64,000 bases of DNA, taken from NCBI RefSeq assembly GCF_045310675.1, contig NZ_JBJHZZ010000005.1, forward strand, positions 1-64,000, written 5' to 3'. The position numbers and the translations under genes were made by a program. The DNA comes from Clostridium_AT stratigraminis. Lineage in GTDB: Bacteria > Bacillota > Clostridia > Clostridiales > Clostridiaceae. The notes beneath the pieces are model-generated. The model made no database searches, was not told the DNA's origin, and saw only the letters and a list, made by a program, of their open reading frames with translations. Positions 34,040-43,047 of the stretch are shown here, piece by piece (the first letter of the stretch is position 1; each line of letters starts with the position of its first letter).

Positions 34040-35131
34040 ATGGATATAAAGTATATGAAAAGAGCATTAGAACTTGCAGAAAAGGGCATTGGCTATACAA
34101 ATCCCAATCCCTTAGTGGGAGCTGTTATCGTTAAGGATGGACAGATTATTGGGGAAGGCTATCACGCATTATATGGAAGCAGCCATGCGGAAGTAAATGC
34201 TTTTAAAAATGCTAAATATGATGTAAAAGGTGCCACACTATATGTTACCTTAGAACCTTGTTCTCACTATGGCAATACTCCTCCCTGTGCAAATACCATT
34301 GTGGAAAAGGGTATCAAGAAAGTAATAATTGGTTTAAAAGACCCCAACCCTTTAGTGGCAGGCAAGGGAATAAAAATCCTTAAGGAAAACGGTATTGATG
34401 TTGTAACGGGAGTACTTGAGGAAGAGGGTAGGAAATTAAATGAAATATTTTTAAAATATATAACTACAAAGCTGCCTTTCTGCATTATGAAAGCAGCCAT
34501 GACACTAGATGGTAAGATAGCAGCTTACACAGGTGATTCAAAATGGGTTACTGGTGAATCTTCTAGACGGTATGTTCATAAGCTTAGACACAGAGCAGCA
34601 GGAATAATGGTTGGGATTGGCACAGTGCTTGCAGATGATCCCATGTTAAACACTAGACTTGAAGATGAAGAAGGTAGTGATCCAATAAGAATTATTGTAG
34701 ACACTTATGCTAGAATCCCACTTGAAGCTAAGGTGCTTAATTTAAATTCTAAAGCTAAAACAATAATTGCAGTAACAGAAAAAGCAGATAAAGAGAAGTT
34801 AGAAGCCATTAAAGAAAAGGGAGCAGAGACTATAATAACACCTATAAAAAAAAATAGGGTAGATTTAGGATATCTAATGAAAGTTCTTGGAGAAAGAAAA
34901 ATCGATAGTATATTACTTGAAGGGGGCAGCAATTTAAACTATACAGCGCTGGAAGAAGGCATAGTAGATAAGGTTAACATATTTATTGCACCTAAAATCC
35001 TTGGAGGTGAAGGAGCAAAAACCCCAGTTGGAGGAGAAGGAATAGCACTTATGAAGGATGCAATAGAGCTTAAGGACATAGATATTCATCAATTTGGAAA
35101 GGACATAATGATAGAAGGCTATGTTAAGTAG
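34040..35131 (+). CDS. ribD: Bifunctional riboflavin deaminase/reductase RibD
   Basis: RibD performs the deaminase and reductase steps of riboflavin synthesis. The N-terminal deaminase (about 1-145) has the zinc site HAE (His49, Glu51) and PCSHYGNTPPC (Cys74, Cys83). The C-terminal reductase (about 150-363) has AMTLDGKIA, RHRAAGIMVGIGTVLADDP and LEGGSNLN. ATG at 34040 is chosen because AGAAGG (34025-34030) abuts the earlier ATG at 34031. It is the first gene of the rib operon behind the FMN riboswitch. Confidence 0.95.
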   Translation: MDIKYMKRALELAEKGIGYTNPNPLVGAVIVKDGQIIGEGYHALYGSSHAEVNAFKNAKYDVKGATLYVTLEPCSHYGNTPPCANTIVEKGIKKVIIGLKDPNPLVAGKGIKILKENGIDVVTGVLEEEGRKLNEIFLKYITTKLPFCIMKAAMTLDGKIAAYTGDSKWVTGESSRRYVHKLRHRAAGIMVGIGTVLADDPMLNTRLEDEEGSDPIRIIVDTYARIPLEAKVLNLNSKAKTIIAVTEKADKEKLEAIKEKGAETIITPIKKNRVDLGYLMKVLGERKIDSILLEGGSNLNYTALEEGIVDKVNIFIAPKILGGEGAKTPVGGEGIALMKDAIELKDIDIHQFGKDIMIEGYVK

Positions 35132-35216
35132 TAGGTATATTAAATATGAGGCTATATTAAAAGGAGTGTATTAATTAATTTTTGCTAAATAAGGAATAGA
35201 TAGAGGTGAGAAATGA

Positions 35217-35867
35217 ATGTTTACGGGTATTGTGGAAGAGATTGGTGAAATTCAAGGCATAATAAAATCAGAAAAGTCAGCTCGAATAACTATTAAGGCA
35301 TATAAGGTTTTAGAAGATGTAAAACTTGGAGACAGCATTTCTACTAATGGTGTATGCCTTACAGTTACAGCTTATAGTAGTGATAAATTCACAGTTGATG
35401 TTATGGCAGAAACCATGAGAAGGAGCAATTTAAGCAGTATTTCTAAGGGAACTTATGTGAATCTCGAGAGGGCATTAAGAGCTGGAGACAGGTTTGGCGG
35501 ACACATGGTAAGCGGACACATTGATGGCACTGGAGATATAAAGTCTTTTGAACAAGAAGACAATGCAATTTGGCTTACAATTGGGGCACCTTCAGTTATT
35601 TTGAAATATATTGTGCAAAAGGGTTCAATAGCAATTGATGGAGTAAGCTTAACAGTTGCATATGTAGATGATAAGGTCTTCAAAGTTTCCATTATTCCGC
35701 ATACTAAAGACGCTACAACACTAATAAAGAAGAAAACTGGTGACATAGTAAATTTAGAGTGTGATATGGTTGGAAAATATATCGAAAAGTTTTTATTGTA
35801 TAAAGAACCATTGCCGGCAAAAAAGACCATAGACTTTAATTTTCTTAGTGATAATGGCTTTGTATAA
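35217..35867 (+). CDS. ribE: Riboflavin synthase alpha subunit RibE
   Basis: This enzyme converts two 6,7-dimethyl-8-ribityllumazine to riboflavin. The 216-residue protein has two homologous lumazine-binding barrels. The first begins MFTGIVEEIGEIQ and contains SISTNGVCLTVT. The second contains GHMVSGHIDGTGD and SIAIDGVSLTVA. ATG at 35217 follows GAGGTGAG. The purine-rich leader AAATAAGGAATA resembles a degenerate copy of the repeat cassette described for hypB. Confidence 0.95.
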   Translation: MFTGIVEEIGEIQGIIKSEKSARITIKAYKVLEDVKLGDSISTNGVCLTVTAYSSDKFTVDVMAETMRRSNLSSISKGTYVNLERALRAGDRFGGHMVSGHIDGTGDIKSFEQEDNAIWLTIGAPSVILKYIVQKGSIAIDGVSLTVAYVDDKVFKVSIIPHTKDATTLIKKKTGDIVNLECDMVGKYIEKFLLYKEPLPAKKTIDFNFLSDNGFV

Positions 35868-35987
35868 AGGGTGCTTGGATTGGAAGAATTTAAAAGGTCT
35901 TTTGATGATAGTTTTCAGATGAAATTTTTCAAAACTAGATTAAAGCACTAATAATATATTAGTGAATAAAAATTGGAGGAGAAATTT

Positions 35988-37196
35988 ATGTTTAAATTTA
36001 ACGCAATTGAAGATGCAATTGAAGATATTAAGGCAGGAAAAATGGTAGTTGTTATTGATGATGAGGACAGGGAAAATGAAGGGGACCTATTAATGGCAGC
36101 AGAAAAAGTTACTCCAGAGGCTATTAATTATATGGCTAAGTATGGAAGAGGACTTATATGCATGCCTACTATAGGAAAAAGATTAAGGGAGCTTGACATC
36201 TTGCCAATGGTAAATCACAATACAGATTCCCATGAAACTGCTTTTACTGTATCCATTGATGCTGCAGATAGTACCACTGGAATATCTGCTTATGAAAGGG
36301 CAGCTACGATTTTAAAGGTTATAAATTCTAACTCAACAGCTAAGGACTTTAATAAGCCTGGGCACGTATTTCCTCTTGAGGCAAAGGAAGGTGGGGTATT
36401 AAAAAGAGCTGGGCATACTGAAGCAGCAGTAGACTTAGCAAGACTTGCTGGTTTGTACCCTGCAGGAGTAATATGTGAAATTATGAATGAAGATGGTACT
36501 ATGGCAAGAACACCAGAGCTTATGGATTATGTTAAAGAGCATAAATTAAAAATTATAACCATTGCTGATTTAATAGCTTACCGTAAGGATAAAGAAGTTT
36601 TTATAAGAAGAGCTGCAGCAGCAAAATTACCTACTAAATATGGGGAATTTAATATGATAGGCTATGAGAATATATTAAATGGTGAACATCATGTTGCCTT
36701 AGTAAAAGGTGATGTATCAGATGGAAAACCTGTTTTAGTTAGAGTTCATTCAGAATGTTTAACCGGAGATGCCTTTGGTTCCTTAAGATGTGACTGCGGG
36801 CAGCAGCTTGCAGCAGCTTTGAAAAAGATAAATGAAGCAGGCAGAGGAATATTACTTTACATGAGACAAGAAGGCAGAGGCATAGGTCTTATTAATAAGA
36901 TTAAGGCTTATGCACTTCAAGATGAGGGAATGGACACTGTAGAGGCAAATATAGCCCTAGGCTTTCCAGCAGATTTAAGAGACTATGGCATAGGAGCTCA
37001 AATACTTGTAGATCTTGGAGTTAAAGAAATCAATTTAATGACAAATAACCCTAAGAAAATAGCTGGTTTAACTGGCTATGGAATAGAAATATCAAACAGA
37101 GTTCCAATACAGATGAATCATAATGAAAGAAATGAATTTTATTTAAAAACAAAAAAGCAGAAGATGGGACATATGCTAAATTTTGATAAAAAATAA
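35988..37196 (+). CDS. ribAB: Bifunctional DHBP synthase / GTP cyclohydrolase II RibAB
   Basis: The 402-residue fusion makes both precursors of lumazine. The RibB part (about 1-200) has DDEDRENEGDL and HTEAAVDLARLAGL. The RibA part (about 205-402) has RVHSECLTGDAFGSLRCDCG with the zinc cysteines, and RQEGRGIGL. ATG at 35988 follows GGAGGAG; the earlier TTG at 35973 overlaps that box. The gene sits between ribE and ribH. Confidence 0.95.
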   Translation: MFKFNAIEDAIEDIKAGKMVVVIDDEDRENEGDLLMAAEKVTPEAINYMAKYGRGLICMPTIGKRLRELDILPMVNHNTDSHETAFTVSIDAADSTTGISAYERAATILKVINSNSTAKDFNKPGHVFPLEAKEGGVLKRAGHTEAAVDLARLAGLYPAGVICEIMNEDGTMARTPELMDYVKEHKLKIITIADLIAYRKDKEVFIRRAAAAKLPTKYGEFNMIGYENILNGEHHVALVKGDVSDGKPVLVRVHSECLTGDAFGSLRCDCGQQLAAALKKINEAGRGILLYMRQEGRGIGLINKIKAYALQDEGMDTVEANIALGFPADLRDYGIGAQILVDLGVKEINLMTNNPKKIAGLTGYGIEISNRVPIQMNHNERNEFYLKTKKQKMGHMLNFDKK

Positions 37197-37327
37197 TTAT
37201 AATTAATTTAAAAATGGAGAACTTGTATAATTGACAAAAGTATTAAAAATATGTAAACAAGCAAAAGCTTGTACTAATTTGCCAATTAAAAAATTATAAA
37301 CTTAAAAAAGAGAAAGGTGGAAGTAAA

Positions 37328-37789
37328 ATGAAAATGTATGAAGGTAAATTAATAGCAGAAGGTTTAAAATTTGGAATAATTGTAGGAAGATTTAATGAAT
37401 TTATTGGTGGAAAACTCTTATCTGGAGCCTTAGATGGCCTAAAACGTCATGGTGCTTTGGAAAATGAAATAGAAATAGCTTGGGTTCCAGGAGCTTTTGA
37501 AATCCCGCTAGCCGCAAAGAAAATGGCTAAATCCAAAAAATATGACGCAGTTATTTGCCTTGGAGCAGTAATAAAGGGTGCTACACCGCACTTTGATTTT
37601 GTATCCAATGAAGTATCAAAGGGTATTGCAAGTGTTTCATTAGAAACTGAAGTGCCTGTTATCTTTGGAGTTTTAACTACAGACACCATTGAACAAGCAA
37701 TAGAAAGAGCTGGAACTAAATCAGGAAACAAAGGTTATGATGCAGCAGTTACAGCTATTGAAATGGCTAATTTACTGGCATCGATGTAA
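37328..37789 (+). CDS. ribH: 6,7-dimethyl-8-ribityllumazine synthase RibH
   Basis: Lumazine synthase joins the RibA/D-derived pyrimidine with DHBP. The 153-residue protein has FGIIVGRFNEFI, the substrate loop WVPGAFEIP, CLGAVIKGATPHFD with the catalytic histidine, and FGVLTTDTIEQA. ATG at 37328 follows AGGTGG. It is the last gene of the operon and is followed by a strong terminator. Confidence 0.96.
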   Translation: MKMYEGKLIAEGLKFGIIVGRFNEFIGGKLLSGALDGLKRHGALENEIEIAWVPGAFEIPLAAKKMAKSKKYDAVICLGAVIKGATPHFDFVSNEVSKGIASVSLETEVPVIFGVLTTDTIEQAIERAGTKSGNKGYDAAVTAIEMANLLASM

Positions 37790-37845
37790 ATATATTAAAG
37801 TGTTTTATCAATTAATTAGAATTGTATTAATGTAATTTATAAAGA

Positions 37846-37884
37846 AGGTACCACCCATTTTGAAATGAGCGGTACCTATTTTTA
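37846..37884. terminator. Terminator of the rib operon
   Basis: AGGTACC and CATTT (37846-37860) pair with AAATG and GGTACCT (37863-37877), followed by ATTTTTAGC and a further T run. It also serves the convergent deacetylase gene. Confidence 0.85.
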
Positions 37885-38649
37885 GCTTTTTTTTGTTATG
37901 GGAAAATAAAGCTCAGGAGTATCATCAGTTATGGCTTTAAACTCATAGCCCTTATCCTTATAATATTTAATTATCCTAGGCAATGCCCTGCAGGTATTTT
38001 TATGAGTGTAATCACAATGTAAAAGTAATATTATATTCCTTAGATCTTCGCTGCCTTTAGTAGCTTCCCTGTATAATCTATCTGGTGAGGCCTTAGGCCT
38101 TAAACCATCAACGGTTTCCATATTCCAATCATAAATTTTAAAATTGTAGCTGTGAAGTTTTTCCACAAACGAATTAGTAAGATGTTTTTGACTTCCACCA
38201 GGAAATCTGATTATATTGGAGGAAACCCCAGTAACTTCTTTAATTTTATCATTGCATTTTAACATTTCCTTTATAAATGCGTTTTTATTTGAATAAATTC
38301 TCTTAAATTTATGAGTGTAGGTATGTAATCCTATGCTGTGACCTTCACTTTGAATTCTAAGTACTACATCTTTGCAATCATCAATTTGGTTTCCTATAAG
38401 AAAAAAGGTGGCTTTTACATTATTCTCTTTTAAAATATCCAAGATTTTATTAGTGACATCATTACTTGGTCCATCATCGAAGGTTATATACATAACCTTC
38501 TTCCCTTCAACCGCATCCTTTTGATAGGTGGTTTGAAAAGTAACAGGACGATAAGTATTTAATTCACAGCTTTTTATATTATGAGGTTGTATTAAAGCTA
38601 TAAAAAGCATACTTAAAAAATATATAAATAATTTTAGATAAATTTTCAT
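37882..38649 (-). CDS. Secreted polysaccharide (peptidoglycan-type) deacetylase
   Basis: A 255-residue protein with an N-terminal signal or anchor helix (about 5-25) and a NodB domain. It shows the metal/catalytic motifs MYITFDDGPSND (motif 1), HSIGLHTYTH (motif 2) and IRFPGGSQK (motif 3), with MDWN-like KIYDWNMETVDG further on. It should remove acetyl groups from peptidoglycan or another polysaccharide outside the membrane. In Firmicutes such enzymes give lysozyme resistance and some belong to SigV regulons, but no promoter evidence links it to the sigV/rsiV pair here. ATG at 38649 follows GGAGG more plausibly than the TTG one codon upstream. Confidence 0.9.
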   Translation of the reverse strand: MKIYLKLFIYFLSMLFIALIQPHNIKSCELNTYRPVTFQTTYQKDAVEGKKVMYITFDDGPSNDVTNKILDILKENNVKATFFLIGNQIDDCKDVVLRIQSEGHSIGLHTYTHKFKRIYSNKNAFIKEMLKCNDKIKEVTGVSSNIIRFPGGSQKHLTNSFVEKLHSYNFKIYDWNMETVDGLRPKASPDRLYREATKGSEDLRNIILLLHCDYTHKNTCRALPRIIKYYKDKGYEFKAITDDTPELYFPITKKS

Positions 38650-38833
38650 CAATGCCTCCTAATCAAATGTCATGTACTTATTATTAGAAGTTTGTAGTTC
38701 TTTATTCAAAAATAAACTAATAAAAAATCACTCATTGTCACTCTTAATAGCTACTTTCATATATTATAGGGAAGATGAATTTAAGTTTATTGAGTCCATC
38801 TACTATTATCCATTTATATGGGGGTAACGCAGA

Positions 38834-39337
38834 ATGCAGCATCTGGACAGCATTTTTGATGAATTTAAAGATGTTATTTTTATGGATATGGAAAGACTTT
38901 CAAGAAATTATAAATTAATTGGAAGAGGGTCAAGCAGGGCAGTTTTTGAAATTGATAAAAATTATGTTTTAAAGGTACCAACCTCAGAAAAAGGCATCTA
39001 TCAATGTAGGGTGGAACATAAATTATATTCAATTGTAAATGAATATTATAAAAGATATCTTTGCCCCATAAAATTATTAGAAAATAATAGATTGCTAATG
39101 AAAAAAGCTGTTCCACTAAAAAAATCTCTATATCCTAAAGGCTTTCGAATTTATGATTTATTAAATTGGGATGATAGAAATGAGTATAGATATGATTTGA
39201 AATACTTGGCAAATACTTATGATTTGCTCTATGTTGATTTACTAAATTTAAGTTCTTGGGGTAAATTAGATGGAAGATATGTTTTAGTTGATTATGGCTG
39301 CACAAATAGGCTTTATGATGCATTTTATTCAAGGTGA
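38834..39337 (+). CDS. Minimal protein kinase-like protein
   Basis: At 167 residues this is far shorter than a normal kinase (about 260), yet it keeps recognisable parts in order. These are a glycine-rich loop LIGRGSSRAVFEI (28-40), a lysine in YVLKVP (Lys47), a hinge-like LLMKKAVPL, a catalytic-loop-like YVDLLNLSSWG (Asp135, Asn138) and a DFG-like VDYGCTN (153-155 DYG). It lacks the helical C-lobe after the DFG loop. It may be a small-molecule or protein kinase of a compact type. ATG at 38834 follows GGGGGTAA. Single gene between the deacetylase and arginine genes; the substrate is unknown. Confidence 0.65.
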   Translation: MQHLDSIFDEFKDVIFMDMERLSRNYKLIGRGSSRAVFEIDKNYVLKVPTSEKGIYQCRVEHKLYSIVNEYYKRYLCPIKLLENNRLLMKKAVPLKKSLYPKGFRIYDLLNWDDRNEYRYDLKYLANTYDLLYVDLLNLSSWGKLDGRYVLVDYGCTNRLYDAFYSR

Positions 39338-39477
39338 ATGGGGTAGGGGACTTTCTTTATTATGGCACATTCACCCTTAATTTATACAGGCTAATGGAAT
39401 GCAAGAAAAGTCCCTAAACCACATTCATACCACATTACTATACTAATGTTTCAGAAGAAACATTAGTATGATATATT

Positions 39478-40584
39478 TTAGGACGTTATGGCGGCACTAA
39501 TTAAGTAAATTCCATTGAACAGTACATCTTCAGAAGCGTTAAAGTATGGAGAATGAAGGGGATAATGCCCCTTTTCTTTATCAGAAATTCCAAGTCTAAA
39601 GTGCACTGAAGGAATCTTTTCTGCAAAAAATGCAAAATCCTCAGAAGCAAAGGTTTTTTCTGCTGGGAGAACATTCTCCTGGCCAATTAAATTTTTAGCT
39701 AAGTCAATAAAGCTTTTAGTCAAGAGATTGTCACATATTAATGGTGGATATTGAAAGTCATAATATATTTCACTAATACATCCGTATTTTTTTGCAGCTA
39801 AGGCTGCAAATTCAAATATATCTTCATGAATTTTATTTCTTAATTCCTTGTTAAATGTTCTAACAGTTCCCTTAAGTAAGCATTCATTAGCTATAACATT
39901 AGGTGTATCTCCGCACTGCAAGGATGAAAAGGTAATTGTATGAGAAGATAGGGGATCAGTTTCTATTCTGGATTTTAAATTCATGGTTTCAATAAAATCA
40001 ATAGCTGGATAAAGTGGATTTTTACATAAATGTGGCATAGCTGCATGGCCGCCCTTACCAATAAACTTTATATGAAAGTCATCAACCGAGGCCATAGTAG
40101 GACCACTGGAAACTTCAATAGTACCAACCTTTACCTCAGGCCAAACATGAAAGCCAATCATACTAGTAACTGAAGGATTTAAAAGCACATCTCCCTTAAT
40201 CATAGGAAGGGCCCCACCATCAGCCTCTTCTGCTGGCTGAAAAATAAATTTCACACATTTTTTATAGCCAAGCTTTTTAAGGATTAATGCTGTTCCGCAT
40301 ACAATGGCCATATGATAATCATGTCCACAAGCATGTGAGATCCCATTTACTGGTAGTGCATCCATATCAGCTCTGATAGCAATGCAGCTTTCCCCTTCAT
40401 TTAAGATAGCTACCACTCCAGTTCCAGCTAATTTCTCAGTTTTTAAGCCCAAATCCTTACAAAACTTTATAATAATTTCTTGGGTTTTGAATTCTTTATG
40501 AGATAACTCAGCGTTCTCATTAAGTTTTTTTCTAAGCTCTTTTAAAGTATCAATATTTTCATCAATTAACTTTTTTATATCCAA
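39478..40584 (-). CDS. M20D-family metallopeptidase/amidohydrolase
   Basis: This 368-residue zinc amidohydrolase has the M20D signatures IRADMDALPV, HACGHDYHMA (metal ligands Cys, His, Asp) and a C-terminal SEDFAFF. Family members remove acyl groups from amino acids (hippurate hydrolase, N-acetyl-diaminopimelate deacetylase). Location behind argB-argD suggests it acts on N-acetylornithine or a related arginine intermediate (inference). The TTG at 40584 follows AAAGGTGGG. A longer reading from 40641 would translate the terminator hairpin and is unlikely. The hairpin upstream lowers read-through from argD. Confidence 0.85.
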   Translation of the reverse strand: MDIKKLIDENIDTLKELRKKLNENAELSHKEFKTQEIIIKFCKDLGLKTEKLAGTGVVAILNEGESCIAIRADMDALPVNGISHACGHDYHMAIVCGTALILKKLGYKKCVKFIFQPAEEADGGALPMIKGDVLLNPSVTSMIGFHVWPEVKVGTIEVSSGPTMASVDDFHIKFIGKGGHAAMPHLCKNPLYPAIDFIETMNLKSRIETDPLSSHTITFSSLQCGDTPNVIANECLLKGTVRTFNKELRNKIHEDIFEFAALAAKKYGCISEIYYDFQYPPLICDNLLTKSFIDLAKNLIGQENVLPAEKTFASEDFAFFAEKIPSVHFRLGISDKEKGHYPLHSPYFNASEDVLFNGIYLISAAITS

Positions 40585-40605
40585 ATGTTTACCCACCTTT
40601 CTGTT

Positions 40606-40643
40606 AAAAATTGAGCCACGAGAAACGTCCCTGTGGCTCATTT
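40606..40643 (-). terminator. Terminator after argD; member of the GAAACGTCCCT repeat family
   Basis: TGAGCCAC (40612-40619) pairs with GTGGCTCA (40633-40640), and the minus strand continues ATTTTTAAC. The loop holds AGAAACGTCCCT, a core also found at about 47920, 59810 and 62160. Confidence 0.75.
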
Positions 40644-40693
40644 AACCTCTTAGCTAGTAACCTACAAAAATTAAGTAACTAATAAGTAAAAAC

Positions 40694-41854
40694 TTACATG
40701 GATGCCATTACTTTTTCTATAATATTTAATGCGGCATCCATATCTCCCTTTGAAACATTTAGTGGAGGCAGTAATCTAACTACGTCTGAACCTGCAGTAA
40801 CAACTAAAAGCCCATGCTCAAAGCAAGCATTCATAAAGGTTTTAGGATCTTTCATGCTTATACCGATTAAAAGTCCCATACCTTTTACTTCATTAATGAC
40901 TCCGTATTTATCTTTAAGCTTTAATAGGTTTTCTTTTAAATATGCACCTTTTTCATCAACAGACGCAATTACTCCACCATCAATAAGTTCATTAAGTACA
41001 GCTAAGGAAACAGCGCATCCAAGAGGATTACCGCCATAGGTACTTCCATGATCTCCAGGCTTTAATGCAGCTGCTCTATCATTAACCATAAAAGCTCCAA
41101 TAGGAAAACCACCGCCTAGGGCCTTAGCTATGGAAATAACGTCAGGAACTACTCCAAACTTTTTATAGGCAAAAAGGCTTCCAAGTCTCCCCATGCCGCA
41201 TTGAATCTCATCAAAAATTAATAGTGCATCATATTTGTCACAAAGGTTTCTTGCCTCTAGTAAAAATTCAACTTCAGCTGTAACAATTCCACCTTCACCT
41301 TGAATTGGCTCGATTATAATACCGCATACATTTTCATTAAAGTTTTTTCTTAAATCCTGAATATCATTGAACTTAACAGCTTTAACTCCGTTCATTAAAG
41401 GGGTAAAGTCCATTTGATATTTTGGCTGACCAGTAACTGAAAGAGCCCCAATACTTCTTCCATGAAAGGAATTTTCCATGTAAAGAATTATATTTTTGTT
41501 TTCACTCCCATTAAGTTTGCCATATTTTCGAGAAGCCTTCAGTGCACCTTCCACAGCCTCAGTACCGCTGTTACAAAAGAATACTTTGCTAAGGTCAGAG
41601 TTTTCTACTAATTTATCAGCAAGAGCAGTATGCTCAGTATTCCAATAATAATTTGAAATATGCATTAGCTTTTTACTTTGCTCATTTATAGCGTTAACAA
41701 CTGCAGGATGGCTGTGACCTAAGCAGTTTACAGCTACTCCAGATACAAAATCTACATATTCTTTACCGTTAATATCATAAATTTTGCTGCCTAATCCCTT
41801 TTCAAAAACTACATCAAATCTTCCATAAGTGTTCATTACACTATCTTTTGACAT
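40694..41854 (-). CDS. argD: Acetylornithine aminotransferase ArgD
   Basis: PLP enzyme that makes N-acetylornithine from the semialdehyde and glutamate. The 386-residue protein has FCNSGTEAVEGALKASRKY, NSFHGRSIGALSVTGQ, the aspartate motif LIFDEIQCGMGR and the PLP lysine in ISIAKALGGGFPIGAFM. Its start overlaps the argB stop by 19 bases, so the two are coupled. The last codons (MASM, stop) lie in a half copy of the 60-nt palindromic repeat seen at 27219 and 28779. Confidence 0.95.
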   Translation of the reverse strand: MSKDSVMNTYGRFDVVFEKGLGSKIYDINGKEYVDFVSGVAVNCLGHSHPAVVNAINEQSKKLMHISNYYWNTEHTALADKLVENSDLSKVFFCNSGTEAVEGALKASRKYGKLNGSENKNIILYMENSFHGRSIGALSVTGQPKYQMDFTPLMNGVKAVKFNDIQDLRKNFNENVCGIIIEPIQGEGGIVTAEVEFLLEARNLCDKYDALLIFDEIQCGMGRLGSLFAYKKFGVVPDVISIAKALGGGFPIGAFMVNDRAAALKPGDHGSTYGGNPLGCAVSLAVLNELIDGGVIASVDEKGAYLKENLLKLKDKYGVINEVKGMGLLIGISMKDPKTFMNACFEHGLLVVTAGSDVVRLLPPLNVSKGDMDAALNIIEKVMASM

Positions 41855-42729
41855 TTTGATTCCTCTCTTTCAGTAATTATTTTTGTTCCGCTGTTTGTAA
41901 GTAAATTTAATAATAAATTGTGGGCCTTCCTACCATCAATTAAGTGAACGCCCTTAGTGCCTTTGTATAATGCATCTACGCAGCATTCCAGCTTAGGAAT
42001 CATACCACCTGTTATAACTCCGCCTTCGGTAAATTCCTTTATTTCATCTATTGTTATAGTTTCAAGCAAACTTGAAGGATCTTTAATATCTGTATAAACA
42101 CCATCAATATCAGTCATAATAAGAAGCTTTTCTGCCTTTAATACACCACCTATAAAGGATGCTGCATAATCAGCATTGATATTGTAGCTGTTTCCTTCAG
42201 CATCACTGCCAATTGGAGAAATAATAGGTATTAAATTGCTATTTATAAGATTTACTAAAAGCTCCTTATTTACGCTGGTAACTTCGCCAACAAAGCCAAT
42301 ATCTATTTTAGTTCCATTTTCATAAATATATTTCTTTTTAGCCTTAATTAAATTACAGTCTTTCCCGCTAATGCCAACTGCATTTAAATTTTTCCTGCTT
42401 AAATGTGAAGAAAGCTTCTTGTTTACATTTCCAGACAATACCATTTCAACAATTTCCATTGTAGTGCTGTTAGTTACTCTTAAACCTTTAATAAATTTAT
42501 TTTCAGCACCAGTTTTGTTAAGCCACTTTGAAATTTCAGGACCGCCGCCGTGAACAATAACTATTTTTACACCAATGCTGGTAAGTAGTTGTAGATCTTC
42601 AATAAATGCCTCTTGAGCATTTTTGTTATCCATAATGCTTCCGCCATATTTAATAACGAAAGTTTTACCCTTATACTTATTTATCTGTAAAAAAGTTTCA
42701 ATGTTTAAGTAGTTATCTTCACCGTTCAT
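41836..42729 (-). CDS. argB: Acetylglutamate kinase ArgB
   Basis: ArgB phosphorylates N-acetylglutamate. The 297-residue protein has the amino acid kinase motifs FVIKYGGSIMDN, IVIVHGGGPEISKWL, GISGKDCNLI, NINADYAASFIGG and GGMIPKLECCVDAL. ATG at 42729 follows GGGGG of the repeat cassette; the longer reading to 42759 would translate cassette sequence and is rejected. It is divergent from argC, and argD overlaps its end. Confidence 0.95.
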   Translation of the reverse strand: MNGEDNYLNIETFLQINKYKGKTFVIKYGGSIMDNKNAQEAFIEDLQLLTSIGVKIVIVHGGGPEISKWLNKTGAENKFIKGLRVTNSTTMEIVEMVLSGNVNKKLSSHLSRKNLNAVGISGKDCNLIKAKKKYIYENGTKIDIGFVGEVTSVNKELLVNLINSNLIPIISPIGSDAEGNSYNINADYAASFIGGVLKAEKLLIMTDIDGVYTDIKDPSSLLETITIDEIKEFTEGGVITGGMIPKLECCVDALYKGTKGVHLIDGRKAHNLLLNLLTNSGTKIITEREESKCQKIV

Positions 42730-42735
42730 GACTAA

Positions 42736-42920
42736 CCCCCTAGTATTCCTTATTAGCACATAAGCATTATTAATGCTTATGCCCCTGGTATTCCTTATTC
42801 TGCGCGTAAGGATTATTAATCCTTACGTCCCTAGTATTCCTTAGCACATAAACATTATTAATGCTTATGCCCTTGGTATTTTTTATTCTGTACTAAACTA
42901 TTATCAATTGTTTAGTCTCT
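42736..42920 (-). repeat. Tandem hairpin/Shine-Dalgarno cassettes upstream of argB
   Basis: Read on the minus strand, this region holds four palindromes separated by AAGGAATAC-type boxes with AGGG or AGGGGG. The stems are ATAAGCATT/AATGCTTAT (42760-42780), GTAAGGATT/AATCCTTAC (42806-42826), ATAAACATT/AATGCTTAT (42848-42868, one mismatch) and CTAAAC/GTTTAG (42893-42915). The stem bases change in pairs between copies. The purine box nearest argB (42736-42740) is its ribosome binding site. Confidence 0.85.
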
Positions 42921-42938
42921 TCTAATGTTTTTATGCAG

Positions 42939-42970
42939 GAATAATTATACCCCCAGAATTATAATTATTC
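42939..42970. promoter_or_regulatory. Inverted repeat in the argC-argB intergenic region, possible ArgR operator
   Basis: GAATAATTATA (42939-42949) and TATAATTATTC (42960-42970) form a perfect 11-bp inverted repeat in the shared control region. The AT-rich GAAT...ATTC character resembles ARG boxes, though the spacing is not the classical one. Control by ArgR is an inference. Confidence 0.45.
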
Positions 42971-43047
42971 AATAATTTTATTGATTTTTTTTAATATTTG
43001 TAGCATAATATTTTTGTTATAAAACTTAGGGTAAATGAGGTGGAATC

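Noticed and set aside
40585..40641. Longer N-terminus of the M20D amidohydrolase
   Set aside because: It would translate the argD terminator hairpin. A TTG with a proper ribosome binding site lies downstream at 40584.
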